Source: Scytalidium lignicola (lineage: Eukaryota > Ascomycota > Leotiomycetes). From it: 64,000 nt of DNA. Location: the NCBI GenBank assembly GCA_002812745.2, contig NCSJ02000189.1:19473-83472 (forward strand), read 5' to 3'. A program made the translations under genes and the position numbers. The notes beneath the pieces are model-generated. The model was not told the origin of the DNA and ran no database searches. It saw only the letters and a program-made list of their open reading frames with translations. This document shows positions 54,774 to 64,000 of the stretch, piece after piece; position 1 is the stretch's first letter, and each line of letters opens with the position of its first letter.

Positions 54774-57700
54774 CTATGTACCAAGCAAAGACAACTTCTC
54801 AAATGCCGAGATATGTGGAGATTCCTTCCGCTTCGTGGCAGCCTCGATGCTCTCCTGCAATACTGCATCTCCGCCAACCGCTCTGTAAACGTCCCGCTCA
54901 GCAGATTCCTCCTCTGCCTTGGCCGTTTCAGGGTTGCCGAAGACCTCGGGAATAGACGTCGCACACATGCTCACGACCTCCGCCAAACTCGCCTCGATCG
55001 CTCTAGCCCGCTCCCACATCTCTCTTCTCACCAGTCCAAATACCAGCCTCTCAATATCCGGTCTCACGCTCTCCACCCTCTCTACCAATCTCCTCACACT
55101 AGCAACCAGATACTCCTCCTCATATACACTTCCTTTCTTTCCCCTCGCCCGCTTCCGCTCCTCTCTCCTCCGATTCTTGCTCGTCGCGCGACTAACTCCC
55201 GTCCCAGCAGTACCTAGACTTCCTCCCCGGCTGTCTTTACCTGTGTACCGCGTGAACAAGCTACGATTGGTACTTATTCTCGAGCTTGCGGCGACACTGA
55301 CATCGTCAGGCAAGTCACCATCACCACCACCTCGCTCACCTTCGTAGAAAGCGAGTGGATCGGCGAGTGCTTTGGCACGAAGCTCTCTTATTCGCGGTAC
55401 TTGTGCTAGTAGCTGTGCTTTGCATTCTGCCAGCAGCTCAGTGGAGCTGGCAAGTGCGTCACCAAGACCTACATCAATGACGGTTTCAAGCAGTTCTGAT
55501 CGACCCTTGCGAGCTACCAAGTGTAACGCATCAGCAAAGAAATATCCCTTGCAAAATACTTTAGCAGCGGTCTCTATCGATGAGAGGTAGTCTAGCTGTA
55601 CTGTTGCTGCGGAAAAGTAATCTTTGGTTTCCATCAATGCATCAAATATCGTACTTGCGAGTTCGGTAAGTGATGGCTCTGGTAGAGAAGGTGTTTGACA
55701 GAGAGCACAAAAGAGGGTTTCACGCCATTGGGATGGCCCAGACGAGAGATAACATGAGGTCGCTTTAGTGTAGTTTTTAAGGGACTCGTAGGCTAATGCT
55801 GCTTCCTTAAATGACGACTTTGACTCTAGGTAGTCTGCGTAGAGCTCGGTGATTTTAGCCAGTGGTTCTGGCTGGTATCGATACAATGAAAGTGCGTCCT
55901 TGTATAATGTATGTTTGCGAATATATGCTTGAATTTCCTCAAAAACGTTCAAGTCAAAGAGATGTTTCAGTGCTTTAGTATGACGACCGAGATGATCATC
56001 AATAGTAAAACGTCGCCGCAATTCCGACATTTGCTGCAAGCTCTGCATGAATGGAAGATATTCTCGTGGGTCTTTCTGAGACTGTTGAGCGACAAGAATA
56101 GCGAGATCAAGGATATATAATCCGAGGGCGTTCTCGTATAATCTATTAACGTCTGCAAGAAAGCATATGTGCTCAACAGCCTTCTCTGCCAAGGCCTCAT
56201 CCTCTTTCATTAGTTGAGCTACCACTAATAGGCCGTCATCTAATGCCGGAGGAGACTTGCATACGTTTGCCGTAATAATATTTTGAAGGTTCGTAGATGT
56301 GCGTGCTTTTAACACTTCGAGGACCGCGTCGCATATTCTATTGATTTTTGACACCTTCGCAATACCGGAACCTTGAATGTTGGCTGGATTCGTACCATTA
56401 ACAGAAGGTATAGTAACTTTCTGATCTGGGACTGCCCGAGTCTCCTTATACATGGTCTGCGTAACGTCTTCCTCTCTGTATTATGAGTGTCAGCTCGCGA
56501 TCTATTATTGCAAATGTATGGGACTTACCTTAAAGATGATAAAAATAAGTCAATATAAGTAACATTACGAATCTGATCAATGAACAGTGGTACATTGGCC
56601 AAGAACTGTTCTGGCGCGTGGTCATACAGGATGTTCATATCCACCCTTTGAGTTCGACAGTGTGTGAATGCTTTCCTGTAACTCTTCTCATCGATAAGCT
56701 TCCTAATACCGGCAACTACCATTGCTCGAGGCCAAATAGTCTCGAGGTTGCCCCGAGGCATTTGCAGGACTAGGCTGAGAGATGTAGGCATAGCTGTCAC
56801 AAGCCGAGCCCCACGCTCGATGCTCCTGCACCTCTCATCATTTTCTGGGTCATCAGGAGGAACTTCAAGATCTGTGCAGTGTTAGATATAGTTGAACATA
56901 AAAGAGACTGGACTTGAATACACATACCCTCTGCATTGGTGATGTGAACGAATTTTAAAAGATGTGATGTTGTCGTGAATATGAGATGAGCAGGAGTAAG
57001 GAGGACAGATGTACAGTTCTTCACAAGCAGACGTGAGTTAGCAAATAAATGGCCATTGTTAGACATTCCAAAGGCCACATATCCACTCGCATCAGACACA
57101 AGCACTACCCATGCCATGAAGAATGGTAGGCTGCATGGTTGCAGGCGATGGTCGTCATATGTCAGGCTTTGAATATCTCCTGAGCTCAGTTGTATAAAGG
57201 CGTGTGGTATACCCTCATCTAGAAAGGATGACATTGTGAAGTGTGTGGAAATAGGGATTGCAGTTGACCGTAGCATTTCTATGCTGCCAGATTGGGTATC
57301 AATTCCATAGTAAGTCACGAATGAGTGAGATTCGTCTGTCCGTAACGTGATTAATTCACTAGCTCCAGAAAACGAAATCTGTTGAGACATAACCCATTCT
57401 GAGGCTAATTCTGTGTCTTGAAAAGTGAATTGGCCAAGAAGCTCAGGAGAAGGCGATGAGGGAATGCTTGGATTCCATTTGAAGAGAGATATTCCTTGGT
57501 GATGCAAGGCTGCAACAAGTGATCCATCCGCAGAAAAAGTAACATCAATGATGTTGCTACCTACTGAAGTCTCGTACAAAGCCATCGGAGGAGGTATATT
57601 TGCCACTCTGAATGGCGAGAGCTTAACCATCTGTCCATCAATGACGCCCACCACTCCAAGGTCGGACGGAGGAGCAGAAGTACCTCTTGCTACAGTGAAA

Positions 57701-58964
57701 ATATACTCAAATGTATTGATAGAGTCTATTACGAATTAAGATATATAGAATAAATGAATAATACTTGGCCAACTTACTCGTGGATATGGTCATGAACCGC
57801 AGTGGCTTCTCTGTGTGCCAAACAAGAGGCATGCGAGTAAGCCATGGGCCGTGAACTCCCTTAATCTCCTGCTTTAAATACCAGTGATAATTCCCCATAG
57901 TCCATAATTGTATGGAGTCTGCTAGTATAACAGCTAAGACTGTAGAATCTGAATTCCAAGAGAGTCTGATATGTTGACTAGAATTTAGCTGCTCAGGGGT
58001 AAGGCGGAGACTGAATTGGCCATGCCTTAAGCCATTACGTTCGAAGAACACAACGTCAACTCGCTCATCTAACCGTTTAATCCCAGCTATAAGGTTGCCA
58101 GCTGGTCGCCAGCTCAAAGCACCTTCTAATCCGTCGACAGGTTCGCTCACACTATCTAGACTCCCTTCTCGTGAATAAACACGGATAAGACGTCTTGTAC
58201 CACCTTCGATTTTTGAAATGGCAACATAGGCTCCATCACCTCTCCAACTTATAGTAACCTTCCAGTCATCATGTGGACTAAGCACACCTTCATCAGTTTT
58301 CTCAGGTAAGGTAGGATCCCTGAGAGCCTTCGCCCCTTTGCCTTGGAATTGGGTTTCCTTCTTACCCCACCCAACGGATACGTGATTTGAAGCTTTCAAA
58401 TCTTCAGAGGTCATAGTAATATCTGTGATTCCTTCAAAGCTTCTGCTCATGAAGACAACAGTATCCGCCGCAGTAGTAATTGCGAGGGTCTCCTCGTCAG
58501 GTGACCATCGGGCTGCTGTAATACCAGCATCAACAGAGCCAACAATTTCAATCCGGTCTTCACCAGACATAGGCTCCTCTCTCACAACGACAATATCGCC
58601 ACCAGCTAAGACTAGGCATGCTGTCAGGCCGTCTGCNAAAAAAATGTATGCTCACTATTTCATCGCAAGCTACATCTGGAGTTGGAGGAGGTGCATCCCA
58701 TGATGTAATTATTTCATGTGTTCTAAGGAGAATATTAGTTAAATCATAACAAAAATTTAGAAGAAGGAAAGTTTGTAGTTACTGGGCATTCGCTGCTGGT
58801 TTTACCCTCACAAGCTCTATAAGAGGGTTATCTTCGGTTGGACCAAAAGTGCAGAGGAAAGAGTCTTTATTAGAAAGATCCCAAGTTGAAGATGTGACAG
58901 ATCTTCCTCCAAAATGAGTCGGAGGCTTCCAGTCCTGGAACTGTATATTTCTAAGATTGCGCAT
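54774..58964 (-). CDS. ELP1: Elongator complex subunit Elp1 (Iki3)
   Basis: Five exons: 58964-58783, 58722-57778, 57689-56928, 56871-56529 and 56475-54774. Introns are 60, 88, 56 and 53 nt. The product is about 1310 aa. The start MRNLRNIQFQDWKPP is typical of the family. The N-terminal half is WD40-like (AARWSPDEETLAITT, ISWRGDGAYVAISK, PLVWHTEKPLRFMTIST, then TRGTSAPPSDLGVVGVIDG). The C-terminal half is helical (DLFLSSLREEDVTQTMYKET, YLPFMQSLQQMSELRRRFTI, NYTKATSCYLSS) and carries the basic patch NRRREERKRARGKKGS, known in yeast to bind tRNA. Elp1 is the scaffold of Elongator, which makes the cm5U-type modifications on wobble uridines. An N at 58637 beside a 7-nt homopolymer shifts the frame by one; omitting that base gives IHFFADG and restores the family sequence, so it is a sequence ambiguity, not a mutation. 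Confidence 0.95.
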
Positions 58965-59201
58965 CTTTCAAAATTTCCACGCCTGTATGCTCAACTCATA
59001 TCTACTTCTTTTTGATACTCACATTTAAAAATGTAACCCTTGTCGTCACAAGGAAATTTACAAGCGATTTTTACTAGCTCCACACCCTTGCAAGAATATG
59101 AAAGCCGCTTCCCCGGATTTTGACCGCCTCAAGCACCTCATATTCACGCGCTCTGTCCTATCTTCCCATTTCCACGATACCCTCACACAGTATTATTCAC
59201 T
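58965..59201. promoter_or_regulatory. Short divergent promoter: ELP1 / DUF3984-like gene
   Basis: Only 237 bp separate the two start codons, so both genes must share this DNA for initiation. No specific box was recognised. Confidence 0.5.
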
Positions 59202-60332
59202 ATGGATATAGCATATAACCAGCATTCTCCCCATTATCGTCGCCATGCACGATCATCTACAAACTTAAACCATCTGAGCCTCGCTCCATTGACCTCTAGA
59301 TTTCCCATCGACGAATCCGAAGAGGCACCATATCTAGTTTATCAGCCCTCATATCTCGAAGGAAGATCGGCTCCGACAACACCTTCAGTTCTGTCTAAAT
59401 CCCTTTCGAGGGTATCCTTAGAAATGACTACAGAATCCGCACTCTCTAAAAGCAAATCTAGTACCCAGCTTGTCATGAGTCGACCACGCCATGGTCAACC
59501 TCAGTCCATAACACCAGGATCGAAACTGCGACGAGGAGCTGCGCGAGACGAAACAACCCTCAGCTCAAAGCATCGAAATGACTCGGATTGGTTGCTTCGA
59601 GCTGGTGCAATGATATCCCACTCAGCACGGGAATCGAAAGGACAATCCTGGTTGGTTTCGAGAGCAAGCTCCACAAGCTTGACTGCGGAGCGCAATGAAG
59701 ATGAAGAGGCTTTCGAGCGAGAACTTGCACGTGAAAGATTGATAAATAGTAGGAGAGGTAGTGGAGCCGGCGCTTTCGACGCCGACGATGAGTTCTCCCC
59801 TGTTACAACTAGAAGAAGCCTTAGCTTTGGCCCTGGAACAGCAAGCCACCCTGCAAGTCGATATGGGAGCCGAGCACATAGTAGGAGAGGAAGTAGAGGA
59901 CGATCTATGACCCCGCTGGTTGTCGATCGTGATGGATATTTCGATCAGCACATGGAAACACAGGAATTTGTTGCAGAGCCAGATTTTGTAGACGTGGAAG
60001 AGGATGGCTACGATTATGAGGATGTCGCCAAGGAGGATGAAGCTATGGTCAAGAAACTTGCTAAGGCAGGTAGTCTGGGTCTCGGTGGTTGGGTCGAGAG
60101 GATGTTGGGGTGGAATTTATTTGCTGTGGATGAAGATGCTGAAGAATCAGACATGGAGACTGTTGACGACGAGGATGAGGGCTCTGAAAGGCCCGAATCC
60201 CAAAGACGTGATAATGGAGATGATATAGATCCACTGCCAAAAGATAAACTGCCACCTCCCGATGCCGAGGATGCGGGCGGTTGGCAGGACGCGGCATGGT
60301 TGCTGAGCGTAGCCTCAAAGGTCTTATTGTGA
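59202..60332 (+). CDS. Fungal DUF3984-like protein of unknown function
   Basis: Single exon, 376 aa, start MDIAYNQHSPHYRRHARSST. The sequence is largely disordered and Ser/Arg-rich. It has a conserved-looking core around DSDWLLRAGAMISHSARESK followed by GQSWLVSRASSTSLT, then an Arg/Ser segment and an acidic stretch. Near the C-terminus is a short apolar motif (AGSLGLGGWVERMLGWNLFA). These blocks fit the fungal family I associate with DUF3984; this is recall, not a search. The final GGWQDAAWLLSVASKVLL is amphipathic. No function is known. It is divergent from ELP1. Confidence 0.72.
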   Translation: MDIAYNQHSPHYRRHARSSTNLNHLSLAPLTSRFPIDESEEAPYLVYQPSYLEGRSAPTTPSVLSKSLSRVSLEMTTESALSKSKSSTQLVMSRPRHGQPQSITPGSKLRRGAARDETTLSSKHRNDSDWLLRAGAMISHSARESKGQSWLVSRASSTSLTAERNEDEEAFERELARERLINSRRGSGAGAFDADDEFSPVTTRRSLSFGPGTASHPASRYGSRAHSRRGSRGRSMTPLVVDRDGYFDQHMETQEFVAEPDFVDVEEDGYDYEDVAKEDEAMVKKLAKAGSLGLGGWVERMLGWNLFAVDEDAEESDMETVDDEDEGSERPESQRRDNGDDIDPLPKDKLPPPDAEDAGGWQDAAWLLSVASKVLL

Positions 60333-60746
60333 TTCGAATGGACGGTTCTAAGGGAAACAATATATTTTAATGAATGATGTTATTAGCATAATTTTGGAAT
60401 ACACCGCTATAATGGGTTATATTAGTTGGAAAGCAAATATTTGGATTGGAATTATTCATTATTTCTTCATCTCTAATTGTCCTAAAGGTGAATACACCCT
60501 CTTATCCGATAAGAGAATCGTATGCTCTGCACAAAGCAATATGTAAGCACCTGCGATAGATATAACTTAGCTGAATGAGAAGTTTGTAAAAATTTATTTA
60601 TGCACTCAAAGATCGGAATCTCGCTATATATATTGACATATTTTCTAGTCATGAACAAATATCAACCCGGCTCCACAAAAAATGCAAACCACAAGCAATA
60701 ACATACTTTTTCCCAAACCAAAGAAAACGAGAATCTTGCTCTAGAT
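60333..60746. other. Convergent 3' spacer DUF3984-like / NOP15
   Basis: 414 bp, A+T-rich, between converging stop codons. No gene seen. Confidence 0.4.
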
Positions 60747-62248
60747 CTACACAGACACCCTGGGCTTCTTGTTTTTCTTTAATTTCTTCTCCCCATTAGC
60801 AATTTCAGTGGGAGCTGCATCTTGCTCGACTGCAGCAGCCTTGGGCTTCTTATCTTTCTTTTTTGGCTTCTCAGATATTTCAAGAGCTAGAGCGGTTGCG
60901 GGCTCCTCCGAAACTTCTTCAACTGGTACAGAAGCTTTGGCCTTCTTTCCCTTCTTCGGTTTAGCTGCTTCTAGAGCTGGAGCCTTCACAGACTCAATTG
61001 CTAACACCTCATCTTGGGTTGATTCTTCCGTCGGAGCCAATTCTTGAAGTTCACTTGACTTCTTAGCGACACCCTTCGTAGATTTTATTTTAGGCGCCTC
61101 GAATTCATAGCCGATCGACTTGAGCTTTTTAGTCTTCTCCTCACGTCTCTTTTCTTCCCTCTCTATCCGCTTGTCCCACGTTGACTCGGAGGCAGCTAGA
61201 CTTAACTTTCTTGCCTCGATCTTGCCCCACGGAACCTTCTTAAAGCGTCTGTTCGCGCCTTTAAATAAGTTCTCAGGAATTTGCTCATCTGGTACAACTT
61301 TAACTTTCAAAATATGTCCAAATAGGAGATAGCTATCGGTGGCCTTGGCGGTAATCTCAGCAACGCTGGCAGATTCAAACTGTATCCATGCAATGTGCTT
61401 GCTCTGGCCTGTTTTACGGTTCCGTGAAAGGCGAAGTTTGAGGATTTTGCCGAACTGCGAGAAATACGCCCTCATCTCATTTTCATAGAAACCATGTGGA
61501 ATCCGACCAATGTAAACAACTCCTGGCTTCTCAGCACCTCCGGCATCGGCAATTCGTTTCATCTGTTTCTTGCTTAGGGCTGGGATCTTGGGAACCTCTT
61601 GTCCTGGCTCTAACCCCCCTTCATTCTCAGCATCTTCTTCATCTCCCTCACTTTCAAATCCTTTCAGTAAGGCCACAGTCTGATCATCTTCTTCAAAAGA
61701 TTCGCTCTCGCTGTCATCATCATCATCGTCTTCTTCTTCAAAATTATCGTCGTCATTGAGAGATAGCACATCTTCTGTCTTCTTGGATTTAACAGCATCA
61801 GTACCCTTAGCATGCTTCCCCGCCGACTTAGCTTTCTTTACGGCACTGGTAGAATCCTTAGTGGACTGGTGAGATTTCTCAGAGGAAGCTTTGCCTTCTT
61901 GTTCTTGGTTTGATTCCTTCTTATTTAGCGCCTTTGGCTTGACTTCCTCCACGGCAGTGGGTTTCGGAGTCTTTGGTTTCTTCACAGTAATAGGAGTAGG
62001 ATCCTCAATAGCTAATGAATACATTGTTAACGTGGTATTTCACATTGTAGGTCGAGAACGGGGAATCAAACCCTTGCGCTTTTTGGCTGCAATATCTGCG
62101 TCTCCCGCAGCCACCTTCTTAGGCTTCTTCATTTTCTCGCCGTTAAGCATAGAAGCTGTGGAGTAGATTAGTATATAACCGAGAAATAAATTGCTTTTTA
62201 AATAGGCTATTTACCCTTGCGCTTCTTAGATTCAATTTCTTTGGCCAT
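60747..62248 (-). CDS. NOP15: Nucleolar RRM protein Nop15 (NIFK-like), 60S biogenesis
   Basis: Three exons: 62248-62215, 62155-62072 and 62011-60747. Introns are 59 and 60 nt. The product is 460 aa. The N-terminus is Lys-rich (MAKEIESKKRK, EKMKKPKKVAAGDADIAAKK), followed by an acidic tract (NFEEEDDDDDDSESESFEED). A single RRM lies at about 205-282: VVYIGRIPHGFYENEMRAYF, then FGKILKLRLSRNRKTGQSKH with RNP1 and AWIQFES. Right after it comes the Nop15/NIFK extension (PDEQIPENLFKGANRRFKKV). The tail is Lys/Glu/Ala-rich. In yeast Nop15 binds ITS2-proximal pre-rRNA in pre-60S particles. Both introns have the same junction context (AAGCGCAAGG|GT and AG|CT). Exon 2 is a frame-neutral 84 nt. The gene is divergent from the SMN-like gene. 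Confidence 0.92.
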
Positions 62249-62787
62249 CTTGAATTTCAATTGATATATTTGTTGTGGTGATTTGCGAAGCAAGAATCTT
62301 GAGTCGTGAACNTTTTTTTTCCAGATCTACTCGTTGGCGGTGAGCGAAATAGGCATAGCGCTCCAGTGTTATCTCATTCGGAACTTCGTCTAGATTACTT
62401 TCCTTGTAAGTCACTTCTGGAGGGGAAAGAAAGCTAAGGTATGAGATAACTTCTATTTTTCTTGGGGTCTTATATAATTCTAGGCTTCTGTGTTCATCTC
62501 TATCTTGTTTATTGCATTTCTAGCTTTCACATTTACACAGAACACATCTTGGCAAAATTGAGTGCATTTTTTGGCTTAGCGCGCTTAAATGCTAACACCA
62601 GTTTATCCATTTTGAGTTGAAAAAATGTTATTTTTGAGGATTAAATGAAACCTCAGAGTGTAAAATATAAGCTTACCATTGTCATAGAGTTTAAAACTTT
62701 ATTCTAATTAACTGGGCTCCTGATCATGTGATCGAAGAGTTACTGAGGACAACGCCAGTTACTACTTCCTCTACCTAACCTCCCAAG
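62249..62787. promoter_or_regulatory. Divergent promoter: NOP15 / SMN-like gene
   Basis: 539 bp between divergent start codons. It holds an N (62312) beside a T8 run and the inverted repeat GATCATGTGATC at 62722-62733, about 55 bp before the SMN-like start. Binding of a specific factor is not claimed. Confidence 0.4.
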
Positions 62788-63545
62788 ATGTCACCTCAAG
62801 CAAATGCGTCCCACGAAGAGATCTGGGATGATTCTATGCTAGTCGATTCTTGGAACGAAGCTCTGGAAGAATACCGGGTACGAGTCATCTACATTTCTTG
62901 GTAGTCTTGAGTTCCACTAACATGCTATTTAGCTTTATCATAGCATTCATGCTCGAGGAGAAAAGATCGAGGACGTTTTAAAGACCTTTGAGGAAAGCGG
63001 CAAAGTGTAAGTCTCCTTAATAGTAGGCTCTTGATTTGGAATTAACAAGCCGTTTAGGGGGACAGGGCCAGAATATATCGAGAAAGCAGCTGAGCATACG
63101 GAACCCAACGGCACAAGTTTAAAGGAGGCAGCCGGGCAAGAAGGATCTATTGATCATGCAGAGAATTTGGCCGGAAACGGCCCTTCCCAAGTAAGAATGC
63201 AATCCCAAAATTGCCTACAGATTTGCTGGCACAGACCTGATAATGATTGACCATTATTAGGAAACCGAACAGCAACCAACCAATGGAGAGCAAGCATCAG
63301 CTCCTTTGGGAGGTCAAAGGTCTAGTGCACAGGTACTCCCACAGCACCTCATTGGACAGGGTAATGATAAAGATCTTCGATCCGAAGTTGGTATGTTCAT
63401 GGCTGACGCGTTTACCGTTGATGCAGTTCAAGATGAGGGGCTCAAGAATCTATTAATGTCGTGGTATTATGCTGGCTACTACACCGGACTCTATGAAGGC
63501 CAACAGCAGGGGAGATCAAACAAGCAGACTGGACCTCCAGCATGA
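62788..63545 (+). CDS. SMN1: Survival motor neuron (SMN)-like protein, Tudor-less
   Basis: Four exons: 62788-62877, 62933-63006, 63058-63190 and 63261-63545. Introns are 55, 51 and 70 nt, all GT-AG and in phase. The product is 193 aa. The N-terminal segment EEIWDDSMLVDSWNEALEEY matches the Gemin2-binding helix of SMN (WDDS/T..I..Y/W..A). The C-terminus has the YG box, LKNLLMSWYYAGYYTGLYEG at 160-179, which drives SMN oligomerisation. Between them is a low-complexity linker with no Tudor domain, as in the S. pombe Smn1 protein. SMN with Gemin2 assembles the Sm ring on spliceosomal snRNAs. The start is the first ATG and lies just before the WDDS motif. Identity rests on both end motifs, so confidence is fairly high. 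Confidence 0.87.
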
Positions 63546-64000
63546 CAAAGGCAATTCCCACATTGATAATTTTCCGGGCCGGCGACCTGTGACAATCCTA
63601 GTTTGGAGGCCGGAGCCGTCTGGTTGACGGTCTCCACTGACCACAATAAGAATGCTACGCGAATTTTTCCAACTAATCTTATTAGGCAAGAGAGATGGCC
63701 AAGGCGAAAATTAGATGCATCGTTTCATTATGAGAAATTTCCCCACCGTCATGCCTTACGGGACTAAGGTTTGCCGTGCACTGCAACGCATCCAAGGGGG
63801 TCCATTATTCAGTTAACGTAAATCCCCATCCAACCGAACACCCCATCCAACCGAACACTTTTCCCCCACCTCAACCTTCGACATCGAATATTTAACTAAC
63901 AACAACAAATAATCAAATAAATTCAGTGACTAGCTAATTGAGGACAATGAGTAATTTTATGACCTGAAATATTACATCCTGAGCACGTTGGTGGCCGTCG
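63546..64000. other. 3' flank of SMN-like gene, window edge
   Basis: 455 bp with no recognisable gene. An imperfect tandem duplication (CATCCAACCGAACAC twice) lies at about 63828-63858. Confidence 0.4.

Overview
This window is nuclear DNA of a filamentous ascomycete (Pezizomycotina). The evidence is short spliceosomal introns (mostly 44-160 nt, GTANGT...AG with CTAAC/CTGAC-like branch sites), about 26 mostly intron-containing genes on both strands, 5S-less and tRNA-less intergenic DNA of moderate A+T content, and a gene set typical of that group: SOK1, SOG2, RUD3, a GPI-anchored PLC-like phosphodiesterase, a membrane-anchored PNGase A-like protein, a DUF3984-like protein and a fungal SMN. The general look suggests Leotiomycetes, but that is inference and no genus is claimed. 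Eight of nine isolated N bases sit beside homopolymer runs, which looks like an unresolved-homopolymer draft assembly. All exon models below were joined by hand from splice signals plus reading-frame continuity.

Layout. 1-3.7 kb: fragment of a putative secreted/GPI protein and intergenic DNA. 3.7-6.0 kb: SOK1 (-). 6.0-9.5 kb: gene-poor. 9.5-17.3 kb, all on the minus strand: ARP1, a DMT/EamA transporter, TAF13, a proline/histidine-rich ORF that overlaps TAF13, and a coiled-coil protein. 17.7-23.9 kb: RPS23 (+), a compact RecQ helicase (-) and SOG2 (+). 24.8-32.0 kb, a run of cell-surface genes: SUR7/PalI-type protein (-), PLC-like phosphodiesterase (+), PNGase A-like glycoamidase (-). 32.0-35.9 kb: gene-poor, A+T-rich. 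35.9-42.2 kb: RUD3 golgin (+), a multi-span membrane protein (-), GET1 (-), a PPTA-repeat protein (+). 44.1-49.6 kb: GPI-type aspartic protease (+), vacuolar-type amino acid transporter (+), an unknown Cys-containing protein (-). 50.9-54.6 kb: RHO1 (-) and MRPL40/uL24m (+). 54.8-63.5 kb: ELP1 (-), DUF3984-like protein (+), NOP15 (-), SMN-like protein (+).

The genes are not an operon or a biosynthetic cluster. Most are housekeeping genes of polarity and cell-wall signalling (SOG2, RHO1, SOK1), secretory traffic and membrane insertion (RUD3, GET1, SUR7 type), gene expression (TAF13, RPS23, MRPL40, ELP1, NOP15, SMN) and genome maintenance (RecQ). Several are divergent pairs with a shared promoter space. 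I found no CRISPR, phage, intact transposon or secondary-metabolite cluster. The most interesting items are the SMN homologue without a Tudor domain, a long ORF overlapping TAF13 in another frame, a GC-AG intron in the RecQ gene, a frame-preserving cassette-like exon in NOP15, and introns whose retention keeps an open frame (SOG2; the 49 kb unknown gene).
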